Shown piece by piece: positions 43,859 through 52,913 of a stretch of DNA of 64,000 nucleotides. The notes below the pieces were generated by a model. The model saw only the letters and a list, made by a program, of their open reading frames with translations. It made no database searches and had not been told where the DNA came from. The first letter of the stretch is position 1, and every line of letters begins with the position of its first letter. The stretch spans positions 434,001 to 498,000 of the forward strand of contig NZ_CANMFD010000003.1 of NCBI RefSeq assembly GCF_947496995.1, written 5' to 3'. This DNA comes from an uncultured Roseibium sp. GTDB lineage: Bacteria; Pseudomonadota; Alphaproteobacteria; Rhizobiales; Stappiaceae. Position numbers and translations under genes: made by a program.

Positions 43859-44698
43859 ATGACCGAAGTATTCGATGACCGCCGATGCGAACTGGGCGAA
43901 GGCCCGCTCTGGCATCCGGAGCGCGGCCAGCTGTTCTGGTTCGATATTCTCAACAAGCGTCTGATGAGCAATGAGAACGGCACGCAGAAATCCTGGCAGT
44001 TCGACGAGTATGTCTCCGCCGCCGGCTGGGTCAGCAAGACGGAACTGCTGATCGCCAGCGCCAGCATGCTGTTCCTGTTCGATCTGGAAACCGCCACATC
44101 CCGCAAGCTCACCGATCTGGAGGCCGACAATCCGGTGACCCGGTCCAATGACGGCCGCGCCGACCCCAGGGGCGGGTTCTGGATCGGCACCATGGGCTTC
44201 AACGCGGAGCCGGGCGCCGGATCGATCTATCGCTTTTACAAGGGTGAGCTGCGCAAGCTGTTCGGCGACATCACCATCACCAACGCCATCAGCTTCTCTC
44301 CCGATGGCAGGACCGCTTATTTCGCCGATACGGACAAGCAGTTGCTTCAGCAGATCGCCCTGGACGAGGAAGGCTGGCCGGTGGGAGCACCGGCGCTGTT
44401 CAGGGATTTTTCCGAAGAAGGCCTTTTTCCCGATGGCGCGGTTGTCGACAGCGAAGGCTTTTTATGGAATGCCCAATGGGGCGCGGGGCGCGTTGCCCGC
44501 TACGCGCCGGATGGCGGTTTTGCCGGGGAAGTCTCCTTTCCTGCCGGCCAGACCACCTGCCCGGCCTTCGGCGGTCCCGACATGCAGACGCTGTTCGTGA
44601 CCTCGGCGGCAATCGGCCTGTCCGGCGAATCTGAAGGCAAGACCTGGTCCAGCCCAACCGGTGTTCGCGGCCAGGCTGAACACCGCGTAATTCTCTAG
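43859..44698 (+). CDS. SMP-30/gluconolactonase-family lactonase
   Basis: 279 residues from MTEVFDDRRCELGEG; a GTG at 43847 is an alternative. Six-bladed beta-propeller with the metal-site motifs: CELGEGPLWHPERGQLFWFD (Glu ligand), TRSNDGRADPRGGFWIGTMG (Asn/Asp), ITNAISFSPDGRTAYFADT and GLFPDGAVVDSEGFLWNAQW. It probably opens galactono-lactone formed by the dehydrogenase. Starts 5 bp after dgoA. The exact lactone is inferred from operon context. Confidence 0.9.
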   Translation: MTEVFDDRRCELGEGPLWHPERGQLFWFDILNKRLMSNENGTQKSWQFDEYVSAAGWVSKTELLIASASMLFLFDLETATSRKLTDLEADNPVTRSNDGRADPRGGFWIGTMGFNAEPGAGSIYRFYKGELRKLFGDITITNAISFSPDGRTAYFADTDKQLLQQIALDEEGWPVGAPALFRDFSEEGLFPDGAVVDSEGFLWNAQWGAGRVARYAPDGGFAGEVSFPAGQTTCPAFGGPDMQTLFVTSAAIGLSGESEGKTWSSPTGVRGQAEHRVIL

Positions 44699-44742
44699 AG
44701 CTTCCCGCGTTGAAATTTCCGCGGATCGATCAAGGTGATCAA

Positions 44743-46644
44743 ATGAAACGTACTCTGGGCACCTGCTATTATCCCGAACATTGGCCGGAAGAAATCTGGG
44801 AGGCCGACGCGCGCCGCATGGCGGAAACCGGCCTTACCTGGGTCAGGATCGGTGAATTCGCCTGGTCGCGCCTCGAACCTTCCGAAGGCAAAACGGATTT
44901 CGACTGGCTCGACCGGGCCATCGAAACGCTTGGCCAGGCAGGACTGAAGGTCGTCCTCGGCACGCCGACGGCCACGCCGCCCCGCTGGGTGGTGGAAAAA
45001 CATCCGGACATGATCGCCATCGACGCCGAGGGCAAACCGCGCGGTTTCGGCTCGCGCCGCCACTACTGCTTTTCCCATGAAGGCTTCCAGCGGGAAAGCG
45101 ACCGCATCGTCGGACAGATCGCCGGGCGCTACGGCAGAAATCCTTATGTCGCCGCCTGGCAGACAGACAATGAATACGGCTGTCACGACACGGTGCTTTC
45201 CTATTCGGATGCCGCGCTGAAGGCTTTCCGCCTCTGGCTCGAAGCCCGTTACGGCAGCGTCGAGGCCCTGAACCGGGCGTGGGGCAACATCTTCTGGTCG
45301 ATGGAATATGCCTCATTCGACGAGATCGGGCTGCCGAACCTGACCGTAACGGAACCCAACCCGTCGCACACGCTGGCCTTCCGGCGGTTTTTCTCCGATC
45401 AGGTCGTCAGCTTCAACAGGCGGCAGGTCGAGATCATTCGCACATTCTCCGACGCACCGATCAGCCACAATTACATGGGCCGGTTCACCGATTTCGACCA
45501 CTTCAAGGTCGGCGACGATCTGGAGATCGCGACCTGGGACAGCTATCCGCTCGGCTTCCTGGAAGACCGTGTCGGCGCCGACGACGCCCATCAGCGAGCT
45601 TTTGCCCGACAAGGTGATCCGGACTTCCAGGCTTTCCATCACGATCTTTACCGCGCCGTCGGCAAGGGGCGCTGGTGGGTGATGGAACAGCAGCCCGGCC
45701 CGGTGAACTGGGCGCCGCACAATCCCGCACCTCTGCCGGGCATGATGCGGCTCTGGGCGTGGGAGGCCTATGCACATGGCGCCGAGGCGGTCAGTTATTT
45801 CCGCTGGCGTCAGGCGCCCTTCGCGCAGGAACAGATGCATGCGGGCATGCTGCGCCCGGACAACGCCGACGCCCCGGCCTTGCTGGAGGCCCGTCAGGTC
45901 GCCGATGAATTGCGGCAAGCCCCCGATGTGTCGGCGCCCCGGGCCCAGGTGGCGCTTGTTTTCGATTACGACGCGGACTTCGCCTGGACCACCCAGCCGC
46001 ACGGCGCCGGTCTCAGCTATTTCCAGCTGGTCTTCGACACATACCGGGCGCTACGCAAACTCGGTCTGTCCGTCGACATCCTGCGCGGCGAGACACGCGA
46101 CTTCTCCGGCTACAAGATCGTCGCGGCCCCCGGCCTCATCTACATGCCCCAGGATCTGAAGAAGATTCTGGCCGAGGCAGATGCAGAAGTTGTTTTGGGG
46201 CCGCGCACGGCGGCCCGCAATGCCGACATGGTGATCCCCGTGCCCCTTCCCCCGGACATGCCGGGACTGGATGTCACCGTCTCCCGCGTCGAAACCATGC
46301 GGCCCGACATGCCGATGCCGCTGAAGGGCGGCGGCTGTTTTTCCGGCTACCGTGAGGAGCTTGAAGGCGCCGCGGAGAGCGTTTTCGAACTGGAAGACGG
46401 CCAACCCGCCGTCATGCGCACCGACCACCTGACCTATGTCGGCGGATGGCTTGATGAAGTTGCCCTGAAGCGCCTCTATTCGGAACTCTGCCGGGAGGTC
46501 GGCATCGAGACGCTGGACCTCGAAGGCGGTGTGCGCTGCCGGGACACGGATGGCATTCGTATCTGGACCAACTACGGTGCTGAACCCGCGGACACACCTG
46601 CCGGCCGCATAGAGGCGGCCGGGGTGTTGCTGGAGAAGATCTGA
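44743..46644 (+). CDS. Beta-galactosidase, GH42
   Basis: 633 residues from MKRTLGTCYYPEHWPEEIW, after AAGGTGATCAA. Cytoplasmic TIM barrel, then a beta-galactosidase trimerisation domain (about 400-590) and a small C-terminal beta domain. Catalytic residues: acid/base Glu144 in WQTDNEYGCHD and nucleophile Glu315 in WWVMEQQPGPVNW. It hydrolyses beta-galactosides to galactose, supplying the downstream oxidative pathway. Last gene of the galactoside operon, convergent with the DsbA-like gene. Confidence 0.94.
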   Translation: MKRTLGTCYYPEHWPEEIWEADARRMAETGLTWVRIGEFAWSRLEPSEGKTDFDWLDRAIETLGQAGLKVVLGTPTATPPRWVVEKHPDMIAIDAEGKPRGFGSRRHYCFSHEGFQRESDRIVGQIAGRYGRNPYVAAWQTDNEYGCHDTVLSYSDAALKAFRLWLEARYGSVEALNRAWGNIFWSMEYASFDEIGLPNLTVTEPNPSHTLAFRRFFSDQVVSFNRRQVEIIRTFSDAPISHNYMGRFTDFDHFKVGDDLEIATWDSYPLGFLEDRVGADDAHQRAFARQGDPDFQAFHHDLYRAVGKGRWWVMEQQPGPVNWAPHNPAPLPGMMRLWAWEAYAHGAEAVSYFRWRQAPFAQEQMHAGMLRPDNADAPALLEARQVADELRQAPDVSAPRAQVALVFDYDADFAWTTQPHGAGLSYFQLVFDTYRALRKLGLSVDILRGETRDFSGYKIVAAPGLIYMPQDLKKILAEADAEVVLGPRTAARNADMVIPVPLPPDMPGLDVTVSRVETMRPDMPMPLKGGGCFSGYREELEGAAESVFELEDGQPAVMRTDHLTYVGGWLDEVALKRLYSELCREVGIETLDLEGGVRCRDTDGIRIWTNYGAEPADTPAGRIEAAGVLLEKI

Positions 46645-46696
46645 GAACCGGAAACAGCCGCATCGCAAGAAGAAGCCGGTTTCAATCCCTCTCGGG

Positions 46697-47365
46697 TCAG
46701 GCCGCCTCGGTATCCACGAGCTGCTTGATGATTGCGGCGTAGTTTTCGGCTCCCTGCGCCCCGGAGATCATGTGGCGGCGTTCGAAGATGACGGCGGGCA
46801 CGCCCTCTATCCCGTTCTGTCTCCAGAAACTTTCCTCTTCGCGCACCACCTCGGCAAATCGTCCGTCCTGAAGAACCTGAACGGCCTCTTCGCGGTCGAG
46901 GCCGACAGCTGCCGCCATGTCCGCCAGGGTTTCCGTGTCGCTGACATCCTTGCCGTCTTTGAAATAGGCTTCAAACAGCGCCATCTTCAACGGGTGTTCC
47001 TTGCCTTCCGGTCCGGCCCAGTGAAGCAGCTGATGGGCCTTGAAGGTGTTCACCATCTGCATGCCGTCGGTAAAGCGGAAATCAAACCCGAGGCCGGCGC
47101 CAAGTTCCGTCAGCCGCTCGCGCGTTTCCTGGGATTGCTCAGCGCTCACCCCGTATTTGCGCATGATATGCGCGCGCAGGTTCTCGCCCTCTTGCGGCAT
47201 GTCCGGATTGAGCTCGAAAGGATGCCACTTGATCGCCGCAGGCACCCCGGTTTCTTCGATCGCCTGTTCCAGCTGCTTGAAACCGACAATGCACCAGGGA
47301 CAGACAACGTCCGAAACGATGTCGATCTGGAGAATGTTCTCTAGGTTGTCCGCGTCTGTCGTCAT
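46697..47365 (-). CDS. DsbA-family (FrnE-like) oxidoreductase
   Basis: 222 residues from MTTDADNLENILQ; AAGGGA lies upstream. Thioredoxin-like fold with a C-P-W-C active site (Cys22, Cys25) in IVSDVVCPWCIVGFKQLEQA, a helical insert, and GIEGVPAVIFERRHMISGAQ carrying the cis-Pro strand. No signal peptide, so cytoplasmic, as in FrnE and 2-hydroxychromene-2-carboxylate isomerase relatives. Probably a thiol-disulfide or GSH-linked enzyme in stress response; substrate unknown. Stands alone. Confidence 0.9.
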   Translation of the reverse strand: MTTDADNLENILQIDIVSDVVCPWCIVGFKQLEQAIEETGVPAAIKWHPFELNPDMPQEGENLRAHIMRKYGVSAEQSQETRERLTELGAGLGFDFRFTDGMQMVNTFKAHQLLHWAGPEGKEHPLKMALFEAYFKDGKDVSDTETLADMAAAVGLDREEAVQVLQDGRFAEVVREEESFWRQNGIEGVPAVIFERRHMISGAQGAENYAAIIKQLVDTEAA

Positions 47366-47588
47366 GTCGTGTCCCTTCCGCAAGTCCTTACGGCGCCGGC
47401 GGCTGTTCGCCACGCTCCGGATCGATCTCGCTCTGTTGTTATCTGGCGCAGATATAGGGGACAATGCGCGGCACGGATAGATTGTGATTATTTCAGGAAT
47501 ACTCTATTCCACCCCGCCGCGGCCTCTGCCCGCGATGACATGAACGACCGCTTCGAAAAACAGCGTTTCGGTGGAAAGGCTATCCGCC

Positions 47589-48587
47589 TCAAATCTCGTC
47601 CATACCGACAGCGCGACGTTCGGCGACAGACTTGAGGGCAGCTTCCGCCAGAGCCAGTGCCTTCAAGCCGTCGTCACCGCTTGGAGACGGCTTTTTGCCG
47701 CTGACGATGGTGTCGACGAAGACGGCAATCTCCGCCGCGTAGGCTTCCAGGTAGCGGGTCATGAAGAAATCATGCAGCGGAGCACGGGTATAGCCGTCCC
47801 GCGTTGCCAGTTCGATCGACACCGGGCGGATGTTTTCCGCGGAGACCGCACCCAGGGAACCGTGTACCTCGATACGCTGGTCGTATCCGTAGGACGCGCG
47901 GCGCGAATTGGAAATGGAACACTGCTTGCCCGACCCGGTGGTCAGCACCACCATGGCACTGTCATAGTCGCCGAGCTTGCCGATTTCCGGATCGATCAGA
48001 ACCGAGCCGGTTGCATAGACGGTCGTGACCTCTTCGCCCAGCAGAAACCGCGCCATGTCGAAATCATGGATGGTCATGTCCCTGAAAATGCCGCCGGATG
48101 TCTGGATGTAGGACGGCGGCGGCGCGCCCGGATCTCGCGACGTGATCTGCACCATCTCGACTTCGCCGATCCGGCCGGCGTCGATAGCATCGCGCACCGC
48201 CTTGAAATGCGGGTCGAACCGCCGGTTGAAACCGATCATCAGTGTCGCGCCAAGATCCTCGACTGTCTTCAGGCAGGATTTCACCCGGTCAAGCGACAGG
48301 TCGATGGGCTTTTCGCAGAACACCGCCTTGCCGGCACGGGCGAATTGCTCGATCAGATCGGCATGTGTCGTGGTCGGCGTGCAGATCACCACCGCATCGA
48401 CATCTTCCGATGCCGCGATCTCGTCGATCGTCCGGACACTCGCGCCATACGCGGCGGCGAGACTTTCGGCAGCCTCCGGGAAAGCGTCCGCAACTGCGAC
48501 GACCGCGGCGCCCTCTGAGGCGGAAACCGCCTTGGCGTGCACCTTGCCGATACGTCCGGCGCCTAGCAGCGCAACCTTGATAGCCAT
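47589..48587 (-). CDS. iolG: Myo-inositol 2-dehydrogenase
   Basis: 332 residues from MAIKVALLGAGRIG, after GGGAGG. Gfo/Idh/MocA fold: Rossmann GAGRIGKVHA, VVICTPTTTHADL, catalytic EKPIDLSLDRV, GFNRRFDPHFKAV, and SGGIFRDMTIHDFDMARFLLGE with the active-site Asp/His pair. Oxidises myo-inositol to scyllo-inosose with NAD+. It is divergent from the RpiR-type regulator gene, and a candidate IolR site lies 57 bp before its start. The assignment as inositol dehydrogenase is strengthened by iolCDEB nearby. Confidence 0.92.
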   Translation of the reverse strand: MAIKVALLGAGRIGKVHAKAVSASEGAAVVAVADAFPEAAESLAAAYGASVRTIDEIAASEDVDAVVICTPTTTHADLIEQFARAGKAVFCEKPIDLSLDRVKSCLKTVEDLGATLMIGFNRRFDPHFKAVRDAIDAGRIGEVEMVQITSRDPGAPPPSYIQTSGGIFRDMTIHDFDMARFLLGEEVTTVYATGSVLIDPEIGKLGDYDSAMVVLTTGSGKQCSISNSRRASYGYDQRIEVHGSLGAVSAENIRPVSIELATRDGYTRAPLHDFFMTRYLEAYAAEIAVFVDTIVSGKKPSPSGDDGLKALALAEAALKSVAERRAVGMDEI

Positions 48588-48643
48588 GTTTTCCTCCCGG
48601 GGCGTGAAGCAGCGCATCGACAGTGATCGCTGCTTGCCAAGCT

Positions 48644-48657
48644 AGAATAAAAATTCC
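48644..48657. promoter_or_regulatory. Candidate IolR operator, iolG promoter
   Basis: AGAATAAAAATTCC, reverse complement GGAATTTTTATTCT. It is one base different from the site at 49583-49596 and close to the GGAA-N6-TTCC motif that I recall for rhizobial IolR. It lies between iolG and the regulator gene. Confidence 0.6.
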
Positions 48658-48703
48658 AAAATCACTTTAAACGGAATGTGTCAAGCTGGAAAAGAAGAAA
48701 CAG

Positions 48704-49546
48704 ATGCCGGATACAGAATCGGACCCTTGTCCCCCGACTTCGCCGCCCGCAACCATCGATGCCTTTTTCGAGCGTTTGGGAAGCACGGCGGAGCACCTCC
48801 CCAAACGGCTGAAACAATTCGCCGACTTCATCGCCGCCAACCCGGACCGCGTCCCCGTCTCGACAGTGGCCGAACTCGCCGAAGGTGCCGATGTGCAACC
48901 CTCCGCGGTCATGCGGTTCTGCCAAGAGATGGGATTCTCCGGCTATTCCCAGATGCAGAAACTGTTCCGGTCCGATTATTCCCAGAAATGGCCCGATTAT
49001 ACTACCCGTCTGGCGAAACTTCGTGAACACGGTACGGAAACCCCCTCGGCGCTGCTGGCGGAATTCGTCGAAGTCGGCCGCTCTTCGCTGGAAAATCTGC
49101 TGACAACCGTGGATCCGGTGGCTCTGCAACAGGCAGTTGATGTTCTCGCCCGGGCCGAGACCATTCACATGATCGGCTTCCGGCGCGCCTTTCCCGTCAC
49201 CTCCTATCTTGCCTATGCCTTCGAGAAAATGAACGTACCGGCGGTACTTCATTCCGGCATCGCCAACATCAACATGGAGCATCTGATCCGGCCGAACGAC
49301 GCTGTGATCGCGGTAACCTTCGCGCCCTATTCGCAGATCACGGTAGACATGGCCACACAGGCCCGCCGCAACGGGGCGGACATCGTGGCGATCACCGACG
49401 TTGTCACAAGCCCTCTGGCCCGGCTGAAAGCCATTCAGCTCCTGGTCTCAGAACTGGATGTCGGCGCGTTCAGGGCTCTGTCCGCAACCCTGTCGCTCGC
49501 CATAGCCCTGGCCGTGTCCGTCGGTGCGCAGCGGAACCGAATTTGA
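48704..49546 (+). CDS. iolR: MurR/RpiR family regulator, probable IolR
   Basis: 280 residues. N-terminal HTH_6 domain: RLKQFADFIAANPDRVPVST, then VAELAEGADVQPSAVMRFCQ and GFSGYSQMQKLF. C-terminal SIS domain (about 125-265): ARAETIHMIGFRRAFPVTSY, NDAVIAVTFAPYSQITVDMA and ADIVAITDVVTSPLARL, which binds a phosphorylated sugar. RpiR-type proteins control iol genes in rhizobia and Brucella-like bacteria. Location between iolG and the inositol importer makes this role likely. The upstream ribosome site is purine-rich (AAAAGAAGAAA). Confidence 0.88.
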   Translation: MPDTESDPCPPTSPPATIDAFFERLGSTAEHLPKRLKQFADFIAANPDRVPVSTVAELAEGADVQPSAVMRFCQEMGFSGYSQMQKLFRSDYSQKWPDYTTRLAKLREHGTETPSALLAEFVEVGRSSLENLLTTVDPVALQQAVDVLARAETIHMIGFRRAFPVTSYLAYAFEKMNVPAVLHSGIANINMEHLIRPNDAVIAVTFAPYSQITVDMATQARRNGADIVAITDVVTSPLARLKAIQLLVSELDVGAFRALSATLSLAIALAVSVGAQRNRI

Positions 49547-49582
49547 ATTTTTGAAAAAAATGTATTGCAAGAAAATAGAAAT

Positions 49583-49596
49583 GGAATTTATATTCT
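49583..49596. promoter_or_regulatory. Candidate IolR operator, importer promoter
   Basis: GGAATTTATATTCT, matching the site at 48644-48657 (opposite orientation) in 13 of 14 bases. It lies in an AT-rich promoter-like stretch 294 bp before the binding-protein ATG. Confidence 0.6.
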
Positions 49597-49655
49597 AAAA
49601 AAATAAGACAACGGCGCTGTGCACGTGCCCCTCGCAAAAAAATGGATCGGGAGGA

Positions 49656-49739
49656 ATGATGGCATTGAACGATGCTGTAGCGCGAGAGGGCGCCCACAGC
49701 CTGGTGACGCGCTTTCGATTCCAATCCGTTCACATCTGA
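49656..49739 (+). CDS. Possible short leader ORF, 27 residues
   Basis: Two adjacent ATGs at 49656 and 49659 directly follow GGGAGG, and the frame runs to TGA at 49737, encoding MMALNDAVAREGAHSLVTRF plus seven residues. It lies inside the long leader between the IolR-like site and the importer binding-protein gene. It could be a leader peptide, or a remnant of an older gene start. No similarity recognised. Confidence 0.3.
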   Translation: MMALNDAVAREGAHSLVTRFRFQSVHI

Positions 49740-49889
49740 CAATGGCACCGGCCTCGAGGACATCGTGGATGCGCATCTTGCAGCTTCCGCGATCGAACTC
49801 GGGATACCGGGAGCAAGAAATTCGGTCGAAGGCCGAAGTCCACAGCCGTAATCATGCGGTGGTTTTCTTCACACTCGGGAGGAGTAGAT

Positions 49890-50816
49890 ATGAAAAACTT
49901 CATCAAGGGCGCACTGGTCGCAGGCGCTGTCGCAATGGCAATGCCGGCCATGGCGGCCGACATTATCGTCGTATCCCACGGTCAGGCCAATGACGCGTTC
50001 TGGTCAGTCGTCAAGAACGGCGTCGACAAGGCCGCGAAAGACACCGGCGCGAACGTCAGCTATCGCTCGCCGGAAACCTTCGACATGGTTGCGATGAGCC
50101 AGCTCATCGATGCCGCGGTCAACCAGGAACCGGCAGGTCTCGTCGTATCCATTCCGGATGCCGACGCCCTCAGCCCGTCCATCGAGCGCGCCGTGGCAGC
50201 CGGAATTCCGGTCATTTCCATGAACTCCGGTTCGGATGTCGCCGCCAAGCTCGGCGCCCTGCTGCATGTCGGCCAGGACGAATTCACCGCCGGCAAGGCA
50301 GCCGGGACCAAGCTGGCCGAAATGGGTGGTTCCAACGGCATCTGCGTCAACCAGGAAGTCGGCAACGTCTCGCTCGACCTGCGCTGCGCCGGTTTTGCCG
50401 AAGGTTTCGGCGGAACGGTTGAAGTGCTGCCGACTTCCAACGACCCGGCGGAAGTGGAAGCCAAGGTACGTGCCGCGCTGGATTCCAACCCGGACATCGA
50501 CACCATCATGGGCCTCGGCGCCTCGACGGTGGGTGAGCCCGCAATCGCCGCCGTCGAAGCCCTCGGCCGCTCGGGCGAGGTCAATATCGCGACATTCGAC
50601 CTGTCCGCCAACTTCCTGAAGGCCGTTGCCGACGGAAAAGCCGCTTTCGCAATCGATCAGCAGCAGTTCCTGCAAGGCTATCTCCCGGTCGTGTTCCTGG
50701 CGCTGAACGCCGAATACGGCCTGATCCCGGGCGGCGATGTTCCCTCCGGCCCGAACCTGATCACCAAGGACAAGGCTTCCCAGGTCATCGACCTGTCCTC
50801 GAAGGGCATCCGCTAA
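49890..50816 (+). CDS. Sugar ABC transporter substrate-binding protein, probable inositol-binding
   Basis: 308 residues; ATG at 49890 follows GGGAGGAG. Signal peptide MKNFIKGALVAGAVAMAMPA-MAA. Ribose/galactose-type (family 2) binding fold: IIVVSHGQANDAFWSVVKNG, MVAMSQLIDAAVNQEPAGLV, VISMNSGSDVAAKLGALLHVGQ (given in part) and IGLGAST-like MGLGASTVGEPA. First gene of an importer followed by iolCDEB, so the ligand is probably myo-inositol or a related cyclitol. Confidence 0.92.
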   Translation: MKNFIKGALVAGAVAMAMPAMAADIIVVSHGQANDAFWSVVKNGVDKAAKDTGANVSYRSPETFDMVAMSQLIDAAVNQEPAGLVVSIPDADALSPSIERAVAAGIPVISMNSGSDVAAKLGALLHVGQDEFTAGKAAGTKLAEMGGSNGICVNQEVGNVSLDLRCAGFAEGFGGTVEVLPTSNDPAEVEAKVRAALDSNPDIDTIMGLGASTVGEPAIAAVEALGRSGEVNIATFDLSANFLKAVADGKAAFAIDQQQFLQGYLPVVFLALNAEYGLIPGGDVPSGPNLITKDKASQVIDLSSKGIR

Positions 50817-50830
50817 CACGTCCAAAAGGG

Positions 50831-50850
50831 CGGCGGCCTCAGGGCCGCCG
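50831..50850 (+). other. GC-rich hairpin between binding-protein and permease genes
   Basis: CGGCGGCC (50831-50838), loop TCAG, GGCCGCCG (50843-50850), followed by only TTCC. A perfect stem 15 bp after the binding-protein stop. It resembles the stabilising or attenuating hairpin found at the same place in the galactoside operon. Confidence 0.65.
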
Positions 50851-50885
50851 TTCCTTGGACCGTGCCATAATCAAGGGAGGGAACA

Positions 50886-51992
50886 TTGAGCGAAGTAACC
50901 ACATCCGTCGGGGATGAACGCCTGAAGGCAGAGTCCTTTGGCGCGAAACTCATGAAACGCCCCGAACTCGGCGCTATCGCCGGTGTCATTCTGGTCGTGC
51001 TGTTTTTTCTTGCCACCGCAGACAGCAGCATGTTCACGCTTTCCGGCGTGATGAACTTCATGACCCCCGCAGCTCAACTCGGCATTCTGGCAATCGGTGC
51101 GGCCATGCTGATGATCGGCGGTGAGTTCGATCTGTCCATCGGTTCCATGGTCGCCTTTGCGGGCCTGTTCTTCGCTGCTTGCGTCGTCAACTGGGGCTTG
51201 CCCCTCGTTCTGGCGATCCCCCTCACGTTCGTCTTTGCCGCCATGGTTGGTGGCGTCAACGGCACCATCGTGATCCGTTCGGGACTGCCCTCCTTCATCG
51301 TCACGCTGGCTTTCCTTTTCATCCTGCGCGGTCTCTCCCTCGTCGGCCTCAAACTGGCCACCGGCGGATCCACCCAGCTTCGCGGTGTCCGCGAGGCCGT
51401 GGAAGGCGACTGGCTTGCCCCGTTCTTTTCCGGCGAGGCCTTCGGCCCCCTGTTCGCCTGGCTTGCCGAGACCGGCCTGATCGAAACCTTCAAGAACGGA
51501 ACCCCGAAGGTTCCCGGTATCCCTGTCGAGATCATCTGGTTCGTCCTCGTCGCGTTGCTGGCGACCTATGTCCTGCTACGCACCCCCGTCGGCAACTGGA
51601 TCTTCGCGTCCGGCGGCGACAGGGTTGCGGCCTCCAATTCCGGCGTGCCGGTCAACAAGGTCAAGATCTCGCTGTTCATGCTGACCGCCTGCTGCGCTGC
51701 CATGGTTGCCATCATCACCGTGATGGATGCCGGCTCCACCGATGCGCGGCGCGGTTTTCAGAAGGAATTCGAGGCCATCATCGCCGCCGTGATCGGGGGC
51801 TGTCTCCTCACCGGCGGATATGGATCCGCCATTGGCGCATTTTTCGGATCGATCATCTTCGGCATGGTCGTCATCGGCCTGACCTACACCAACTTCGACC
51901 AGGACTGGTTCCAGGTTTTCCTTGGCGGCATGCTGCTGATCGCCGTCCTCTTCAACAACGCCATTCGCAAGCGTGTTACGGGAGAACGCTGA
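50886..51992 (+). CDS. Sugar ABC transporter permease (RbsC-like), probable inositol
   Basis: 368 residues from a TTG at 50886, 4 nt after GGGAGGG; no in-frame ATG of equal quality lies near. About ten hydrophobic helices. CUT2 signatures: [60 protein letters not shown] and [20 protein letters not shown]. Forms the inner-membrane channel for the binding protein encoded at 49890. Confidence 0.92.
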   Translation: MSEVTTSVGDERLKAESFGAKLMKRPELGAIAGVILVVLFFLATADSSMFTLSGVMNFMTPAAQLGILAIGAAMLMIGGEFDLSIGSMVAFAGLFFAACVVNWGLPLVLAIPLTFVFAAMVGGVNGTIVIRSGLPSFIVTLAFLFILRGLSLVGLKLATGGSTQLRGVREAVEGDWLAPFFSGEAFGPLFAWLAETGLIETFKNGTPKVPGIPVEIIWFVLVALLATYVLLRTPVGNWIFASGGDRVAASNSGVPVNKVKISLFMLTACCAAMVAIITVMDAGSTDARRGFQKEFEAIIAAVIGGCLLTGGYGSAIGAFFGSIIFGMVVIGLTYTNFDQDWFQVFLGGMLLIAVLFNNAIRKRVTGER

Positions 51993-51994
51993 TC

Positions 51995-52774
51995 ATGTCA
52001 GAGCCAATCATCCATATGGACCAGATCGAAAAGCACTTCGGCAACATCATTGCCCTGGCCGGCGTGAGCTTCGATGTTTTTCCCGGAGAGTGCCATTGCC
52101 TCCTGGGCGACAACGGCGCGGGCAAATCCACTTTCATCAAGACCATGTCCGGCGTTCACAAACCGACAAGCGGCCAGATCTTTCTTGAAGGCAAACCAAT
52201 GTCCTTCGACAGCCCCCGCGATGCGATGGAGGCTGGTGTCGCCACGGTCTATCAGGATCTGGCGATGATCCCTCTCATGTCGGTAACCCGGAACTTCTTC
52301 ATGGGCCGGGAACCGACGAAGGGCTGGGGGATCTTCAAGCGTTTCGATACGACCAGGGCCAACGAGATCACCATGACGGAAATGGCCGGCATGGGCATCC
52401 GCTTGCGCTCGCCGGACCAGGCTGTCGGGACGCTTTCCGGCGGAGAGCGTCAGACGGTGGCCATTTCCCGTGCTGTTCATTTCGGCGCCAAGGTGCTGAT
52501 TCTCGACGAGCCGACTTCCGCCCTTGGTGTCCGCCAGACATCCAATGTCCTGGCGACCATCGACAAGGTGCGCAAGAACGGCATCGGCATTGTCTTCATC
52601 ACCCACAACGTGCGCCATGCCATGGCCGTCGGCGACAGGTTCACCGTCCTGAACCGCGGCAAGACCCACGGCACGGCAAAGCGGGGGGAAATCAAGGCCG
52701 AGGAATTGCAGGACCTGATGGCGGGTGGACAGGAACTGGCTCAGCTGGAAGGATCCCTGGGCGGAACGATCTGA
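51995..52774 (+). CDS. Sugar ABC transporter ATPase, single-domain CUT2 type
   Basis: 259 residues from [16 protein letters not shown]. One nucleotide-binding domain only, whereas ribose-type ATPases have two; single-domain versions occur in inositol and fructose/frc-like importers. Walker [14 protein letters not shown]-loop [21 protein letters not shown], signature [12 protein letters not shown], Walker [14 protein letters not shown] and H-loop FITHNVRHA. Starts 2 bp after the permease stop. Confidence 0.93.
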   Translation: MSEPIIHMDQIEKHFGNIIALAGVSFDVFPGECHCLLGDNGAGKSTFIKTMSGVHKPTSGQIFLEGKPMSFDSPRDAMEAGVATVYQDLAMIPLMSVTRNFFMGREPTKGWGIFKRFDTTRANEITMTEMAGMGIRLRSPDQAVGTLSGGERQTVAISRAVHFGAKVLILDEPTSALGVRQTSNVLATIDKVRKNGIGIVFITHNVRHAMAVGDRFTVLNRGKTHGTAKRGEIKAEELQDLMAGGQELAQLEGSLGGTI

Positions 52775-52805
52775 TCCGGCTGCCCGGTTGACCGGTTTTA
52801 AAACG

Positions 52806-52853
52806 CTGGAACATCTTGTCTGGCTGCGACCAATCACCGACAAGATGTTCCAG
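52806..52853. repeat. Perfect 15-bp inverted repeat between importer and iolC
   Basis: CTGGAACATCTTGTC (52806-52820) and GACAAGATGTTCCAG (52839-52853) are exact reverse complements with an 18-nt loop; CCGGT/ACCGG outside can extend the fold. Lies in the 139-bp gap between importer ATPase and iolC. No T-run, so it is either a processing/stabilising hairpin or a protein-binding site. Confidence 0.7.
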
Positions 52854-52913
52854 GTCACGGACCGGTATCATCCTCTTTCATGGGTCCATGACCTGAACTG
52901 ACGGAACGAGCAT

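Larger units (their letters stand above)
49547..49889. other. Leader/promoter region of the inositol importer
   Basis: 343 bp. The first 70 bp are AT-rich and carry the IolR-like site at 49583-49596. The remainder is GC-richer and forms a long 5' leader with a very short ORF at 49656-49739 described separately. No other feature recognised. Confidence 0.5.
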
